Part shown: positions 1 through 11,157 of the stretch, piece by piece
How positions within the stretch are numbered: position 1 is the stretch's first letter
Layout: each line of letters starts with the position of its first letter
DNA from: Sporisorium sorghi
Lineage: Eukaryota; Basidiomycota; Ustilaginomycetes; Ustilaginales; Ustilaginaceae
NCBI GenBank assembly: GCA_023212695.1
Contig: JALCCG010000035.1
Location: 1-64,000, forward strand
Direction: 5' to 3'
Length of the DNA stretch: 64,000 bases
Notes under the pieces: generated by a model
What the model was told of the DNA's origin: nothing
Database searches by the model: none
The model's input: the letters and a program-made list of their open reading frames with translations, nothing else
Made by a program: the position numbers and the translations under genes

Positions 1-74
<74 letters not shown>
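1..74. repeat. Poly-T tract at the left edge
   Basis: An uninterrupted run of 74 T residues opens the window. It lies about 200 bases upstream of the SYF1 start codon, so it may be a promoter poly(dA:dT) element. It may equally be an assembly or sequencing boundary artefact, because it touches the edge and its true length is unknown. No telomere repeat is seen next to it. Confidence 0.9.
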
Positions 75-278
75 CTTGGGTCCAGCAATTTTTGCGCGGT
101 CCACATCCAACAATTTCCAAAGTCTAACAAACCTGGAAGGAAAAAAGAAATTCGGGACTCGGAAGTCAAAAACTGTCAAAACTGAGAATCACAGAATCCA
201 AAGCTATCTTGTCTCCTCTCCTTCAACTCTCTCACGCATTGACCAGCATCCCTTCTTCTTCGAGGCGGCTTGGCTACC

Positions 279-3200
279 ATGCCGCTCAAGAAGCGATCTA
301 CAAGCACGGCCGCTGATGCTGCTGCTGCTGCTGATGCTGCTGCTGTTGCGTCGCCTGATGCCGCGCACGAGTCAACAGCATCGTCTCCTCTTCAAGATGC
401 CATGACGATCGTGACATCGCTGTTTCCCATCACAACTCCCTTGCCCAACCCAGCAACCGATGACACGCTCATACCACCAGCCGATATGACGCTCGAGCAG
501 GAGCTTTTACGTAACCCGGACAACTTTCGCTCCTGGACCTCCTATATCGACCACATCATCCACACCAACGTCGTCAGGCGTCCGCCGCCAGACGTATCGC
601 TCACCCCATATCAGGCATCCCTCCTGGGTCCATTGGCGAGTAGTACTCAGCGAATAGCATTGCGGCGCATCACCAGCATCTACGAACGTGCACTCGTCCA
701 GTTTCCCACACGCTACTCTCTCTGGCGCGACTATCTACACAATCGTTCTCGCTTTGTTCTAGGCGAACCAAAAGGTGGCTTCGAGGCAAAGCGCAAACGC
801 GACCTCCATGCTGCCCGCGAAAAGCTCGATTTTGGACCCACGCTGATCGACTCGTCCGACGACGAGGATTTTGGAGCATCTTACAATGGCGCACTCGACG
901 GCAGCATTGGCTGGCACGAGTGGAAGAGCCTCGCAGCTGTGTACGAGCGCGCGCTCATGTGGCTGCCCACCATGCCGCGTCTATGGCTCGGCTATCTGTC
1001 CATGCTCATCCATCCACAGTGTCCACCTACTTTATCACATACGCATGCGCGACGCACCTTTGATCGTGCGCTCCGCACCCTGCCTGGTTCCCTGCATCTC
1101 AGGATATGGAAGCTCTACCTCAAGTGGGCAGAACGTCGAGGCGGAGAGACGTGCCTCCGAGTCTGGCGACGATATCTCCGAGTCGACCCTTCGTTGACCG
1201 AGAGGTACGTGTCGATCCTTCTGGCGCAAAAGCACGATCAACAAGAGGACCAAGACGAGCACGACGAGAACGAGGACGAGCAACAAGCATCATCGTCTCA
1301 GCAGCAAAGGAAACATCCCGGCTCCAAGGCTCTCGAGGCATCAAAGCTTCTTCTTGGACTCGCTCGAGGCGCCATGGACGGCTCGTACGTCAGTCCACAA
1401 GGCAAAAGCCCCTATCAGCTCTTCATCGAGTGGCTCGAGCTCACCGAAAAGTATCCAGAGGAGATTGGTATGGACCCAGAAGAAGAGAAGCTAGCACTGC
1501 CTACGACAGCAGCAACGTCAGAAAACGGCAGCTCAGGCGGTCATCAAAATGGCAAACGCAGTCAAGCCAAAGCGTCGACTAAGCACTCCGAGACGGATCC
1601 TCTCGACCCCACTCGACTCAATGTCACGGCCATCATCAAGAACGACGGCTTGGACAAGTTTACGGATCAGTCGGGACGGCTGTGGACGGGGCTGGCAACG
1701 TATTGGATCAAACGCGGCGAGTTTGACGTGGCACGCGACACATTCGAAGCGGGCATCCAAGCCGTAAAAACGGTGCGCGACTTTACGCAGATCTTTGACG
1801 CCTACGCCGAAACGAGCGAGAACGTGATCGCCTTCATGATGGACGAGCTCGCCGAGGAGAATGAAGAACAAGACGCGGACGACGAGGGCGAACAACAGAC
1901 GAGAGAGCAAAAGGAAGCAGACCTCGATCGCCGCATGCAAGAGTTTGAGGAGCTCATGGAGCGTCGGCCGTTCCTGGTCAACGACGTCTTGCTACGACGC
2001 AACCCGGACGACGTGCAGGAATGGGAGAAGCGCGTGGCGCTGTACGGCGACAATGACGAAAAGATCATCGAGACGTATCGCGAGGCGATCCAAAAGATCA
2101 ACCCACGCAAAGCCACGGCCAACTTTCACCAGATGTTGCTCAACTTTGCGCATTTTTACGAGTACGGAGGGTCGGCAGGGATTGCCAAGCTGGCAGCGGA
2201 CGGCCGAGAGGGACAGGGCATCCAGGCAGAAGACGAAGCAGCAGAGGCCGATCTCGAGTCGGCGCGCAAGGTGTTTGAAAAGGCGGTCACGATTCCCTTT
2301 CGTCGGGTTGACGATCTGGCCGAAATCTGGTGCGAATGGGCCGAGATGGAGCTGAGGCACTCGAACTACGACGAAGCGATCCGAACCATGGCACGCAGCG
2401 TGGCGCCGCCTCGCAACACCAAGGGCATTCAATACAACGACGACTCGGTGCCACCGCAGTCGCGACTGTTCAAGTCGCTCAAGCTGTGGAGCTTCTACGT
2501 CGACCTGGAAGAATCGCTCGGAGACGTCGAGAGCACCAAGCGCGTCTACGAAAAGATGCTCGAGCTCAAGATCGCCAACGCACAGATCATGATCAACTAC
2601 GCGGCGTTCCTGGAGGAGCACGAGTACTTTGAAGAGAGCTTCAAGGTGTACGAGCGCGGTGTGGAGCTGTTCACGTATCCGGTTGCGTTCGAGATCTGGA
2701 ACGTGTATCTCAGCAAGTTTGTCAAGCGGTACGGAGGCGGCAAGCTGGAACGAGCGCGCAATCTGTTCGAGCAGGCACTGGACAAGTGCCCCGCGCGGTT
2801 CTGCAAGCCGCTGATGCTCATGTACGGGCAGCTGGAGGAGGAGCACGGGCTGGCCAAGCGCGCCATGAAGATCTACGAGCGCGCCACACGCGCCGTGGCG
2901 ACCGACGACCGGTTCGACATGTACGTCTTCTACCTAGCCAAAGCGGCGGGCAACTTTGGGCTGGCGGCTACACGACCGATCTACGAGCGGGCGATCGAGT
3001 CGCTGCCGGACGCGCAGACGGCGGAGATGTGCTTGCGCTTCGCCGAGCTGGAGCGCAAGCTGGGCGAGACGGACCGAGCGCGAGCGATCTATGCACACGC
3101 GTCGCAGTTCTGCGATCCACGCAGGCACACCGAGTTTTGGAAGCAGTGGAACCAGTTCGAGATCGAGACGGGTTCGGAAGGTACGTTCCGCGAGATGCTG

Positions 3201-3539
3201 CGGATCAAGCGGTCGGTGCAGGCGCAGTTCAATACGGATGTGTCATACATTGCGGCGTCGGCGCTGGCATCTGCGCAGCGCAGCCAAGCTCAGGCGGCGA
3301 GCGGCGAGGCGGATCGAAGCAATGGCGCTGCTGATGCGGATGGCGACGATGCTATGGCACGGGTTGAAGCGGCTCGGAGGATGACGACGACGACTGGCGC
3401 GCGTCAGACGGCGTTTGTTGCTGGCAGCACCGCAGCCAGTGGGGCTCGTAATGCTGATGCGGCGAATGGCGATGGCAGTGAAATTAGGAATGACGAGGTG
3501 GTCGGTGGTGACGATCAAGACGACGACGACCTTCTGTAG
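279..3539 (+). CDS. SYF1: Pre-mRNA-splicing factor SYF1 (XAB2 family)
   Basis: A single exon encodes 1086 residues. The product is a HAT-repeat scaffold of the Prp19-associated (NineTeen) complex, which acts in the nucleus during spliceosome activation. HAT units run from about residue 70 to 985, with the usual W..Y and R.(I/V)YERAL patterns: SIYERALVQFPTRYSLW early, RAMKIYERATRAV later and RPIYERAIESLP near the end. Yeast and human homologues are about 860 residues. The extra length comes from acidic or Gln/Ser insertions near residues 325-350 and 530-550, and from a low-complexity tail ending in an Asp-rich stretch. The first ATG in frame is at 279, and an Ala/Asp run encoded by GCTGCTGCT repeats follows. 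The next gene, IRE1, is on the same strand but has its own leader. Confidence 0.93.
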   Translation: MPLKKRSTSTAADAAAAADAAAVASPDAAHESTASSPLQDAMTIVTSLFPITTPLPNPATDDTLIPPADMTLEQELLRNPDNFRSWTSYIDHIIHTNVVRRPPPDVSLTPYQASLLGPLASSTQRIALRRITSIYERALVQFPTRYSLWRDYLHNRSRFVLGEPKGGFEAKRKRDLHAAREKLDFGPTLIDSSDDEDFGASYNGALDGSIGWHEWKSLAAVYERALMWLPTMPRLWLGYLSMLIHPQCPPTLSHTHARRTFDRALRTLPGSLHLRIWKLYLKWAERRGGETCLRVWRRYLRVDPSLTERYVSILLAQKHDQQEDQDEHDENEDEQQASSSQQQRKHPGSKALEASKLLLGLARGAMDGSYVSPQGKSPYQLFIEWLELTEKYPEEIGMDPEEEKLALPTTAATSENGSSGGHQNGKRSQAKASTKHSETDPLDPTRLNVTAIIKNDGLDKFTDQSGRLWTGLATYWIKRGEFDVARDTFEAGIQAVKTVRDFTQIFDAYAETSENVIAFMMDELAEENEEQDADDEGEQQTREQKEADLDRRMQEFEELMERRPFLVNDVLLRRNPDDVQEWEKRVALYGDNDEKIIETYREAIQKINPRKATANFHQMLLNFAHFYEYGGSAGIAKLAADGREGQGIQAEDEAAEADLESARKVFEKAVTIPFRRVDDLAEIWCEWAEMELRHSNYDEAIRTMARSVAPPRNTKGIQYNDDSVPPQSRLFKSLKLWSFYVDLEESLGDVESTKRVYEKMLELKIANAQIMINYAAFLEEHEYFEESFKVYERGVELFTYPVAFEIWNVYLSKFVKRYGGGKLERARNLFEQALDKCPARFCKPLMLMYGQLEEEHGLAKRAMKIYERATRAVATDDRFDMYVFYLAKAAGNFGLAATRPIYERAIESLPDAQTAEMCLRFAELERKLGETDRARAIYAHASQFCDPRRHTEFWKQWNQFEIETGSEGTFREMLRIKRSVQAQFNTDVSYIAASALASAQRSQAQAASGEADRSNGAADADGDDAMARVEAARRMTTTTGARQTAFVAGSTAASGARNADAANGDGSEIRNDEVVGGDDQDDDDLL

Positions 3540-4330
3540 GTTGTGCTTCGAAATGCATTAATATCGACTGCTCTTGAAGGCTGTGTGTCGTGAGAAAAAT
3601 AAAAATACAAGTAAAAAGTCTAAATTTGGCTCGAAAAGTTGGCTTGAACGCAGAGCAAGCAAGCAAAAAGAAAGGCACGACAGCCCGCAGTTGCAGTTGC
3701 AGTTGCAGTTGCAATGCTGCAGTTGCAATGCTGCAGTGTTGCCGTTTCTGTTCGGCAACGGAGAGAGAGCTTTGGCTCGGGATCAGTTGAATCGAGTGAC
3801 AACCGAATCGAGACGGATTTCTCTCTCTTTCTCTCTTTCTCTCATCACCATCACCATCTCGCACTGAGATTTCACCAACCCACCATCAACGCCTTGATTG
3901 TTTGCTGCTGCTGCTGCAACGCGCCAACACGGATCCTTTGCTTCCCTTTCATTTCTGCTGCGGCTCTTGCGTCTGGTAACAGTGCTCAGCCTCTTGACGG
4001 CCCTTTTTTTTTTTTTCCCCAATTCAATTGCACATCGCCATCCCATCTCCATCTCTACGAATGATAACTACGACTACTGCCAATCGTTCTACCGCGCTCC
4101 GATTGTCTCGCATTCACCCTCGTTCACCACTTCTTTCGCCTTTCGCAGCACTTCTAATCGGCTCAGCGGCTCAGATCTAGCTGGCAGCTGCTACACATGC
4201 AGCCCATCAACCTCCATCGCTGTCTGCGAACCTTCGAACTGCAACATTATCAGCTCAATACCGACCAAAGCACCACCTACCTTCAACCGCTGAGCTACGC
4301 TGCACGGCCTCAGTGCCGCAGGTGCACACC
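3540..4330. other. Intergenic region SYF1-IRE1
   Basis: This holds the SYF1 3' region and the IRE1 leader. At 3687-3734 there is a GCAGTT hexamer array followed by two interrupted copies. A short T run (about 12) lies near 4007-4018, and CT-rich leader sequence follows. Open frames here lack codon bias, and no gene is supported. Confidence 0.7.
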
Positions 4331-6973
4331 ATGAAGCTACCACAGCTGCCTAGGTTGCGTCAGCCTCCTCGAAAGCATCACGCCCACGCCTTTTTCTTCC
4401 ATCTCATCATCTGCACGCTCGTTGCCATCCTATGTGACACTTTCACGCCTGTCTCTGCCGCTGCTGCTGCTGCTGCTGCTGCTGGTCTAATCGACCACCC
4501 TGATGCCAGCAGCACATCCAGCATACCCCACCGCCACTTGATACGATCAGCAAGCCATCACCAGCTGGCATCTGCTGGCTCTCGTTTTCGCTCCATTCCT
4601 TCCACGCGTCCAACCTCTATCTCCGACCTCGTTCTCGTCAACACCCTCATACTCACCACCGTAGAAGGCGGCCTTTACGCGCTCGACAGAGAGACGGGCA
4701 AGCAGCTCTGGTCGCTCTCCCCCCACGCCAGCCACGAATCCGACTCGCTCTTGCGGCCCCTCGTCACCGCTCTCTACGGCAAGGACCAAAAATCGTTTGC
4801 CGACATCGCCCAAGCAGCACGTTCTTTCGCCTCTCCCCTCAGCGCCTCCTCACCTCTTCTCCAGACTGGTGGCATCTACATCGTTGAACCATCCTCAGCC
4901 GGCGACATCTACGTGCTGTCTGCCGCTGGCGCCGCCGCCAAGCCTAGCTCTGCTCCTCCTCCAAGCGGCGAACCTGCCACTGTCCAACTCGACAAACTAC
5001 CATTGACCTTGCCCCAACTCGTCGAGCTCAGCCCCTTTTCCTTTGCCGGCGACGACACGCGCGTCTTTGTCGGCCAAAAGCAGACTACGCTCGTCGAGCT
5101 CAACATCCAAACTGGCCAACTCGGCGCTGTCTTCGGACGTCGCCAAGCTGGCGTCTGGTGCGGCGCACAAGCACACCACCTCGATGCTCGCCTCGATGGT
5201 CAATCCACCCATGCAGACGCACAGTCGTGCATCGATGACGAGCCCACCTTGTCGGGCTCTTCCCCCAAATCCACCTCGCACCTCGCCTACATTGGCAGGA
5301 CCGACTACACGCTCAACATCCACTCGCGCAGCTCACCCGAAGCGCTGCAAACTCTTCATTTCAGCACATTTGCACCCAACGCAGGCGATCGAGACGTCCA
5401 GATCCTCTGGGCGCAAGCAGATCATCCCGACCACCGTGCTGTGCTGGGCATGCCCGAAGACGGCAGCGTCGTCTGTTTCAACCTCACCGAGGCCGATCGC
5501 GCTGCTCGCACTGGCAGCACCGACGACCACAGTGCCACACCGCACGCGCTTTGGTCCGCCGAGCTCCGCGCCAGTGTCGCCGGCGTGTTTGACGTCGTCT
5601 ATCCAGCGCCGCATTTGCAAAACACAAAGTCGCTCACCCGTCCCATTCTGGTGCCTCATCCTCCCATCCCGCTGCACCGCCTCTTCCCGCAGATCAGCGA
5701 GCAAGCAGAGCACCACTACGATTCACGCGACTACCCCGCCGCGCTCTCTGAGCGCCGTCGATCTGCGTACCTTGGCATCGCAGGCGACAGCCTCTACGCC
5801 ATGAGCTCTCACCGTTTCCCACTCGTCGCCTTCACATCCAAGGCTGCTGCTGGCCTCACCGACGCTTCCAGCTCGCCGCTAGCAGGCACTGATGCTTGGA
5901 TTCCTGGACTGCCACCTTCACACAATGGCTGGGCCAACGAGGCGCAGCGCAAATGTGCCTCGTTCGGCTGCTGGCTTGGCAGCTATTCGCTCCAGGTGGA
6001 TCCAACAGCAGAAGGAACGTTGCGCGACTCGCTTCTGGGCTCGCATCCCACGCTCGAGATCGACGGCGCCTCGCCAAGGCTAAGCATCGGCGACCGTCCC
6101 GCTTTCCCGCCTTCCTCCTCGGGAAACGAATCGCGAGGCTCGCCTCGTGATGCATCGTCCTCGGCATCGTCGAAGCCCTCATCCTCGCCGCGAAGCCACA
6201 AAAACGGTGTCCCGCGTTCACGCAGACCGGGCAGTCGAGGCTCATCGCAAGAGATCTCGTCCGACTCGAAGCCCGGCTCAGACGTACCGCCTCGACAGCC
6301 AACAGAGCAGCTCGATGCCTATGAAACAAGCTGGAAGCCACGCATGGCCATTATCTTACTCCAGCTCATCTGTGCGCTAGTCATTGCCATCCTTGCTGGA
6401 CTCACCTACGCTGGCCTGCAAGATCATGAGGCAAGAGCCGAACGGCGGGCAGCCGAGATCGCCAAAGGCGTCGTATGGATTCCTGTGCTCAAGGAGGACG
6501 AGGCAGGTTTTGGCGGAGAGGCAAGCGCCGAAAAGATCCGCGCCGAGGAGCAGCGACAATTGCAGCAAGCGATTGCACTGTCCAAGAAACAAGCGCCTGC
6601 CGTAGGCACTTCCGCACTCAAAATCGCATCAACCAACGACGACGAGGACGACCAAGGCGAAGACGGTCAAGACGACTCCACTTCGACGTCCAAGAAGAAG
6701 CCCAACAAGCGCAGACGCAGAGGCAAGCGTGGAGGTGCTGCCGTCGCCGCCAAGGCGGCCAAGGCGAATGACAAGGAGGACAGTCCCGAGGCGGTCGAGA
6801 CTGGAAAAGAAAAGGCGGCTGACGACAATGACGAGGTCGACGACTATGACCACGAAGAAGCACCCGTCAGCGCTGAAAGCAATTCATCGCCGCAAAAGAA
6901 TCGAGAGGACGTCCTTGCGACACCGTCGAGGCACGCCAATGGCGCCGACAAGCGCAAGCAGACCAACGGATCT

Positions 6974-7004
<31 letters not shown>

Positions 7005-8620
7005 ACGCCTCTGACAGTTCGTCGTCCAATGAAAACGAGCCAGAAACTCCGCGAAAAGCCAACATGGCTGTTCAGAGCAAAGCAGGCAAGATGGGTGGTC
7101 TGCGCACGTCCAATTCGGCGCTAGGCGCAAGCGACAGTCTGCAACGTGCGCAGCAGCTCATGTCACCGCAGCTCCGATCGCCGCTACTCAACACCGGTTG
7201 GGGCGGTTTCGAAGAGGAAGACGCCGCTTCGGTGGGTCGAGCGGCAGCACAGATCGCAGCCAGCGGACAAAGCCAATTCGGCGGCGCTGCGCCCAACAAC
7301 GGTGTCAGCACGTCTTCCCTCACCATCTCGGACGAGGTGCTCGGGTACGGATCCTCGGGTACCGTCGTCTTCAGAGGCACTTTCCAGGGAAGGGCGGTGG
7401 CGGTCAAGCGTCTGCTGCGTGACTTTGTGCACGTCGCTTCCAAGGAAGTGTCGCTGCTCGAGTCGGCCGACAACCACCCGAACGTGATCCGATACTTTTA
7501 CAAGGAGCTCACGCCCAGCTTTCTGTTTATTGCGCTCGAGCTGTGCCCGGCCAGTCTGGCAGAGGTGGTGGAGAGGCCGGCCGACCACCGCGATCTTAGC
7601 AACTTGCTCGAGCCTAAGCGGGCGTTGCATCAGATAACTTCGGGGTTGCGACACCTGCACTCGCTCTCGATCGTGCATCGCGACATCAAACCCCAAAACA
7701 TCCTTGTGGCGACCTCGACCAACGGCAAGCACCTCAAGATGCTGCTGTCAGACTTTGGTCTGTCGAAGCGGCTGGATGGCATGGCGCAGACGAGCTTTTC
7801 GCAGACGGTCAACAACCCGGGCGGCACGGTCGGCTGGCGTGCGCCCGAGATCCTGCGCGGCGACGTCAACCTCGATGCTGGGTCGGAGAGCGAGTCATCG
7901 ATGGGCAACAATCCCAAAGCGACGTCGAGTCGCGAGGAGAAGCAGCGTCTCACGCGTGCTGTCGATGTATTTGCGTTGGGCTGTCTGGCGTACTATGTGC
8001 TGTCGAACGGCGACCATCCGTTCGGGTCTCGGTTTGAGCGCGAGATGAACATCATCCGCAAGCGCGTCGACCTGTCGCGGTTGGACGGCTTAGGCGAGGA
8101 GGGCCACGAGGCGCAGGATCTGGTGCTCAAGATGGTGGCGCACGATCCGCGATCGCGACCCTCGGCAGCAGAGGTGTTGACGCATCCGTACTTTTGGGAC
8201 CCGAACAAGCGGCTCAACTTTTTGCAGGACGCTTCGGACCGGTTCGAGATCATGGACAAGGACCCGCCCACTCCGGCGCTTGTGCTGCTTGAATCCAAGG
8301 CGCGCAACGTGCTGGGCACCGACTGGCACCGGCGGTGCGACAAGATGTTCCTCGACAACCTGGGCAAGTTTCGCAAGTACGACCCGACGTCGGTGCAGGA
8401 CCTGCTGCGCGCGATGCGCAACAAGAAGCACCACTACCAGGACCTGCCCCCAACGCTCAAGAAGGTTTTGGGCAGCTTGCCGGACGGGTACCTGAATTAT
8501 TTCACGAGACGGTTCCCTGAGCTGTTTCTGCACGTGTACAACACGGTTGTGGAGCAGCCGCTGATCAGGACCGAGCCGGTATTCAGGGAATACTTTCACT
8601 GTGCCGAGCCTGATCATTAG
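4331..8620 (+). CDS. IRE1: IRE1 unfolded-protein-response kinase/endoribonuclease
   Basis: The product (1429 residues) is the ER-membrane sensor that detects unfolded proteins through its lumenal domain and splices the HAC1/XBP1-type mRNA through its RNase domain. A signal-peptide-like stretch ends near residue 43 (FFFHLIICTLVAILCD). A lumenal beta-propeller-like region follows (VNTLILTTVEGGLYALDRE, about 98-120). One transmembrane helix lies at about 671-697 (AIILLQLICALVIAILAGL). A roughly 300-residue low-complexity linker contains a basic cluster near 788-803. The kinase starts near 997 (GYGSSGTVVF; AVKRL; HRDIKPQNI near 1113; DFGLSK). A KEN RNase domain ends the protein (DLLRAMRNKKHHYQDLP). 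The start is the first in-frame ATG, which directly precedes the signal peptide. Large lumenal and linker insertions make it longer than the yeast protein (1115). Confidence 0.95.
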
Positions 8621-9134
8621 AAGGCGAGGCAAGTTGCTTTGTCTTGGTGCAAGCCCTGCCGTCTAGGTCTGCGTCTGCGTCTGCGTCTGCGTCCGTGTTA
8701 CTGTATTTGTATCTTGTTCAACCTTTATTTATTGATATTTGTTTGTTTCGCATGTTGCAATCTTTGTATCCTGTCGTATTGATTAAGAAGAGGGTGTGAG
8801 TTTCTGTGTGTGTGTGTGTGTGTGTGCTGCTGGGGTGAGGGTCGGTGTCAAGAGGTCGGGCGGTGATGGTGTTGAACGGTCGAAAGTGCACAGAAGTGAG
8901 CGTTGAATCTCGGGAGTCGGAGAGGCATGCGGCTTTTTTTGAAAGGAAATTTTTTTGGGAAGAACTGAGCGAAACGTTGATTTCTCTCCTCACCATTAAC
9001 ACCTCGATCTCTACGACTCGATAGAATCAACTCAGCCATCAATCGTCCAGCCTAAACACTCAGTAGCTTCCAGCAGAACCACTTGATAAAGACATCCATC
9101 AGCAGAACTGTGCAGCAGACACCTTCCCCCAAGC
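8621..9134. other. Intergenic region IRE1-RCL1
   Basis: This holds the IRE1 3' region and RCL1 leader. A GTCTGC array lies at 8667-8693 and a TG dinucleotide tract at about 8805-8827. No gene is visible. Confidence 0.7.
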
Positions 9135-10388
9135 ATGGTGCCTTCCGCCTCGACCTCCACTGCCAACGCGGCAGACGCCAAAACACGTCTACTCCGCTTC
9201 ACGGGCCACCGCAACTTTCGCCAGCGCCTCGTTCTCTCGCTACTCTCACAACGGCCGGTGCGCATCGACTCGATCCGGCCCGACTCGTCCTCGCCCGGTA
9301 TCCGCGATTTTGAAGCCAACTTCCTGCGGCTGATGGAAAAAGTGACCAACGGGTCGCACGTCGAGATCTCGTACACGGGTACATCCGTGCTGCTGAAGCC
9401 TGGGGTGATAGCGGGTGGGAAGGTGGTGCACGACTGCACGTTGACGCGAGGGGTGGGGTATTGGCTGGAGTGGATGGTGGTGCTGGCGCCGTTTGCGAAG
9501 AAGGAACTAGCGTTGACGTTGTGCGGGGTGACGAGCAAGGAGGGCGATCTGGGGGTGGATACGATCCGCACAGTGACGTTGCCGCATCTGTCGCTGTTTT
9601 TCCCTGTGGATGCGGTGGGGACGACGGCGAGTGCGCTGGAGCTGCGTATTGCCAAGCGTGGCGCTGCGCCCGGCGGTGGCGGAGAGGTGCACCTGCGCTG
9701 CCCGACGCTCAAGCGGCTCGCGACGCTCAACTTTGTCGCTCCGGGCCGCATCAAAAAGATTCGAGGCATCGCAACAGCGACGCGGGTCAGTCCGCAGCTC
9801 GCCAACCGGCTCATCGACTCGGCGCGTGCCGTGCTGAACCGCTACATCCCGGACCTCTACTTGTTCGCCGACGTCTACCGCGGCGACGACGCAGGCAAAT
9901 CGCCCGGATACGCGCTTACGCTCCTCGCCACCTCCACGACAGGCGCAGTGCACAGCGCCGAAGCCACCTCCGCCGCCGAAAACCCGGGCCTACCCGAGGA
10001 CCTGGCACAAAGCGCAGCCCGCACGCTGCTCGGCGAGATCGCGTCCAGCGGATGTGTCGATCGATGCCACCAGCCGCTGGTGCTGCTCATGATGGCGTTG
10101 GGACCCCAGGACGTCGCGAGATGCACCATGGGCAGCCTCACCGCCAACGCCGTGCAGATGATGCGCGATATCAAAGAGGCGTTGGGCGTCGCATTCAAGA
10201 TTGCCCCCACCGAGGCGTCGGCGGCCAGAGTGCAGCAGCAGAGCAGCGGCGATGATGACGACGACGAAGAAGAAGAAGAGGACGAGGACAAGGGCATGAA
10301 CAAGGCGTTGAGACAGATCGCCAACCCGGACCTCTACGCCGTCAGCTGTGTGGGTGTCAATTTCGGAGGGTTCAAGAAGGTCGGTTGA
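9135..10388 (+). CDS. RCL1: RNA 3'-terminal phosphate cyclase-like protein RCL1
   Basis: This single exon encodes 417 residues. RCL1 is a nucleolar U3 processome-associated factor needed for early pre-rRNA cleavage and 40S biogenesis; it partners the GTPase Bms1. The family mark is the N-terminal RFTGHRNFRQRLVLSLLSQRPV, followed by the cyclase fold (FLRLMEKVTNGSHVEISYTG, LKPGVIAGGKVVHDC) and a conserved C-terminal QMMRDIKEALGVAFKI. An acidic insert of Asp/Glu (about residues 376-389) is local to this protein. Yeast Rcl1 is 367 residues. The start is the first ATG and is consistent with the family N-terminus. Confidence 0.93.
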   Translation: MVPSASTSTANAADAKTRLLRFTGHRNFRQRLVLSLLSQRPVRIDSIRPDSSSPGIRDFEANFLRLMEKVTNGSHVEISYTGTSVLLKPGVIAGGKVVHDCTLTRGVGYWLEWMVVLAPFAKKELALTLCGVTSKEGDLGVDTIRTVTLPHLSLFFPVDAVGTTASALELRIAKRGAAPGGGGEVHLRCPTLKRLATLNFVAPGRIKKIRGIATATRVSPQLANRLIDSARAVLNRYIPDLYLFADVYRGDDAGKSPGYALTLLATSTTGAVHSAEATSAAENPGLPEDLAQSAARTLLGEIASSGCVDRCHQPLVLLMMALGPQDVARCTMGSLTANAVQMMRDIKEALGVAFKIAPTEASAARVQQQSSGDDDDDEEEEEDEDKGMNKALRQIANPDLYAVSCVGVNFGGFKKVG

Positions 10389-10621
10389 GGCAGGGCTCTT
10401 TCTACTACGTGTGCTCCTATTCATTATACCCCCCCAAAAATGTCCCAAGTGATGGTATCCTCGACGATGCTGTGCTCAGATGAGTCCTGAGGGTGCAACG
10501 AAGAGCAACGAAGAAGCTTTTCGTGAGTGAATGAGTGAGACAGACCTTCTCATCAATCAACAATCGAGGGCTCAACAACAGCCTTTTCGCAAGCTCTTCT
10601 GCAAACAAAACCAAAAAATAA

Positions 10622-10634
10622 ACCAAAAATAAAA
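10622..10634 (-). terminator. Pol III terminator of tRNA-Lys
   Basis: On the minus strand a TTTT run followed by a TTTTT run begins one base beyond the tRNA 3' end. This is the normal RNA polymerase III stop signal. Confidence 0.7.
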
Positions 10635-10635
10635 T

Positions 10636-10742
10636 CTCCCAACGTGGGGCTCGAACCCACGACATTCAGATTAAGTCCGAGAATGGCTCGGAAACCCTTG
10701 TATAATAAGAGTCTGACGCTCTACCGACTGAGCTAGCCGGGA
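10636..10742 (-). tRNA. tRNA-Lys (anticodon CTT), with intron
   Basis: Read on the minus strand, the gene begins TCCCGGC and ends GTTGGGA plus discriminator G, which form a 7-bp acceptor stem with two G-T pairs. The D arm (GCTC/GAGC), anticodon stem (TCAGA/TCTGA) with loop CTCTTAA, and T arm (GTGGG TTCGAGC CCCAC) are all present. The anticodon CTT reads the Lys codon AAG. The mature tRNA is 73 nt without CCA. A 34-nt intron (plus-strand 10672-10705) sits after position 37, the canonical site. Downstream on the minus strand, T runs (plus-strand 10622-10634) provide a Pol III terminator. Confidence 0.93.
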
Positions 10743-11157
10743 TGGAATTGCTGAGTAAAAAGGCTTTTATTGTATAAATATACACGCTCTTACACTAGAT
10801 TCTCAGTTCTGGCACATATCAGATTTTGCAGGACCAACGTTGGTTGATATGCCACTGCGACTTCTTCGACAAAAGAACGAACATCTTGGTCTTCTGCTCC
10901 TGACACTGTCCATCCTGGCAAGACACATCCGCTTACAGAGGCAGCGCGCTTAGAGCACGCTTAGAAGGCCGTCACTCGAACTGTACCTTTCCATCAAACA
11001 GCGGGCTGATTCGGTCGTGGTTGGAGCTGCTGCTGCTGCTGCTGCTGCTACGATAAGAAGAGTAGCAACGAGGACACGGTTGGCAGCTCGCCGCACGATC
11101 CATTTCATCCCTCGACCACCACTTGAACACTTTTACACGTCGTCTACGCCCTCTAAC

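Larger units (their letters stand above)
10389..11157. other. Intergenic region RCL1-BPL1 with a tRNA gene
   Basis: The only gene is the tRNA-Lys at 10636-10742. Downstream of it an in-frame open stretch without ATG runs from 10954 into BPL1, and a GCT trinucleotide run lies at about 11026-11049. Confidence 0.65.

Noticed and set aside
3898..4293. Short frame before IRE1 as a separate gene or signal-peptide exon
   Set aside because: It is CT-rich leader sequence, its hydrophobic part comes from poly-T, and IRE1 already has its own ATG and signal peptide.
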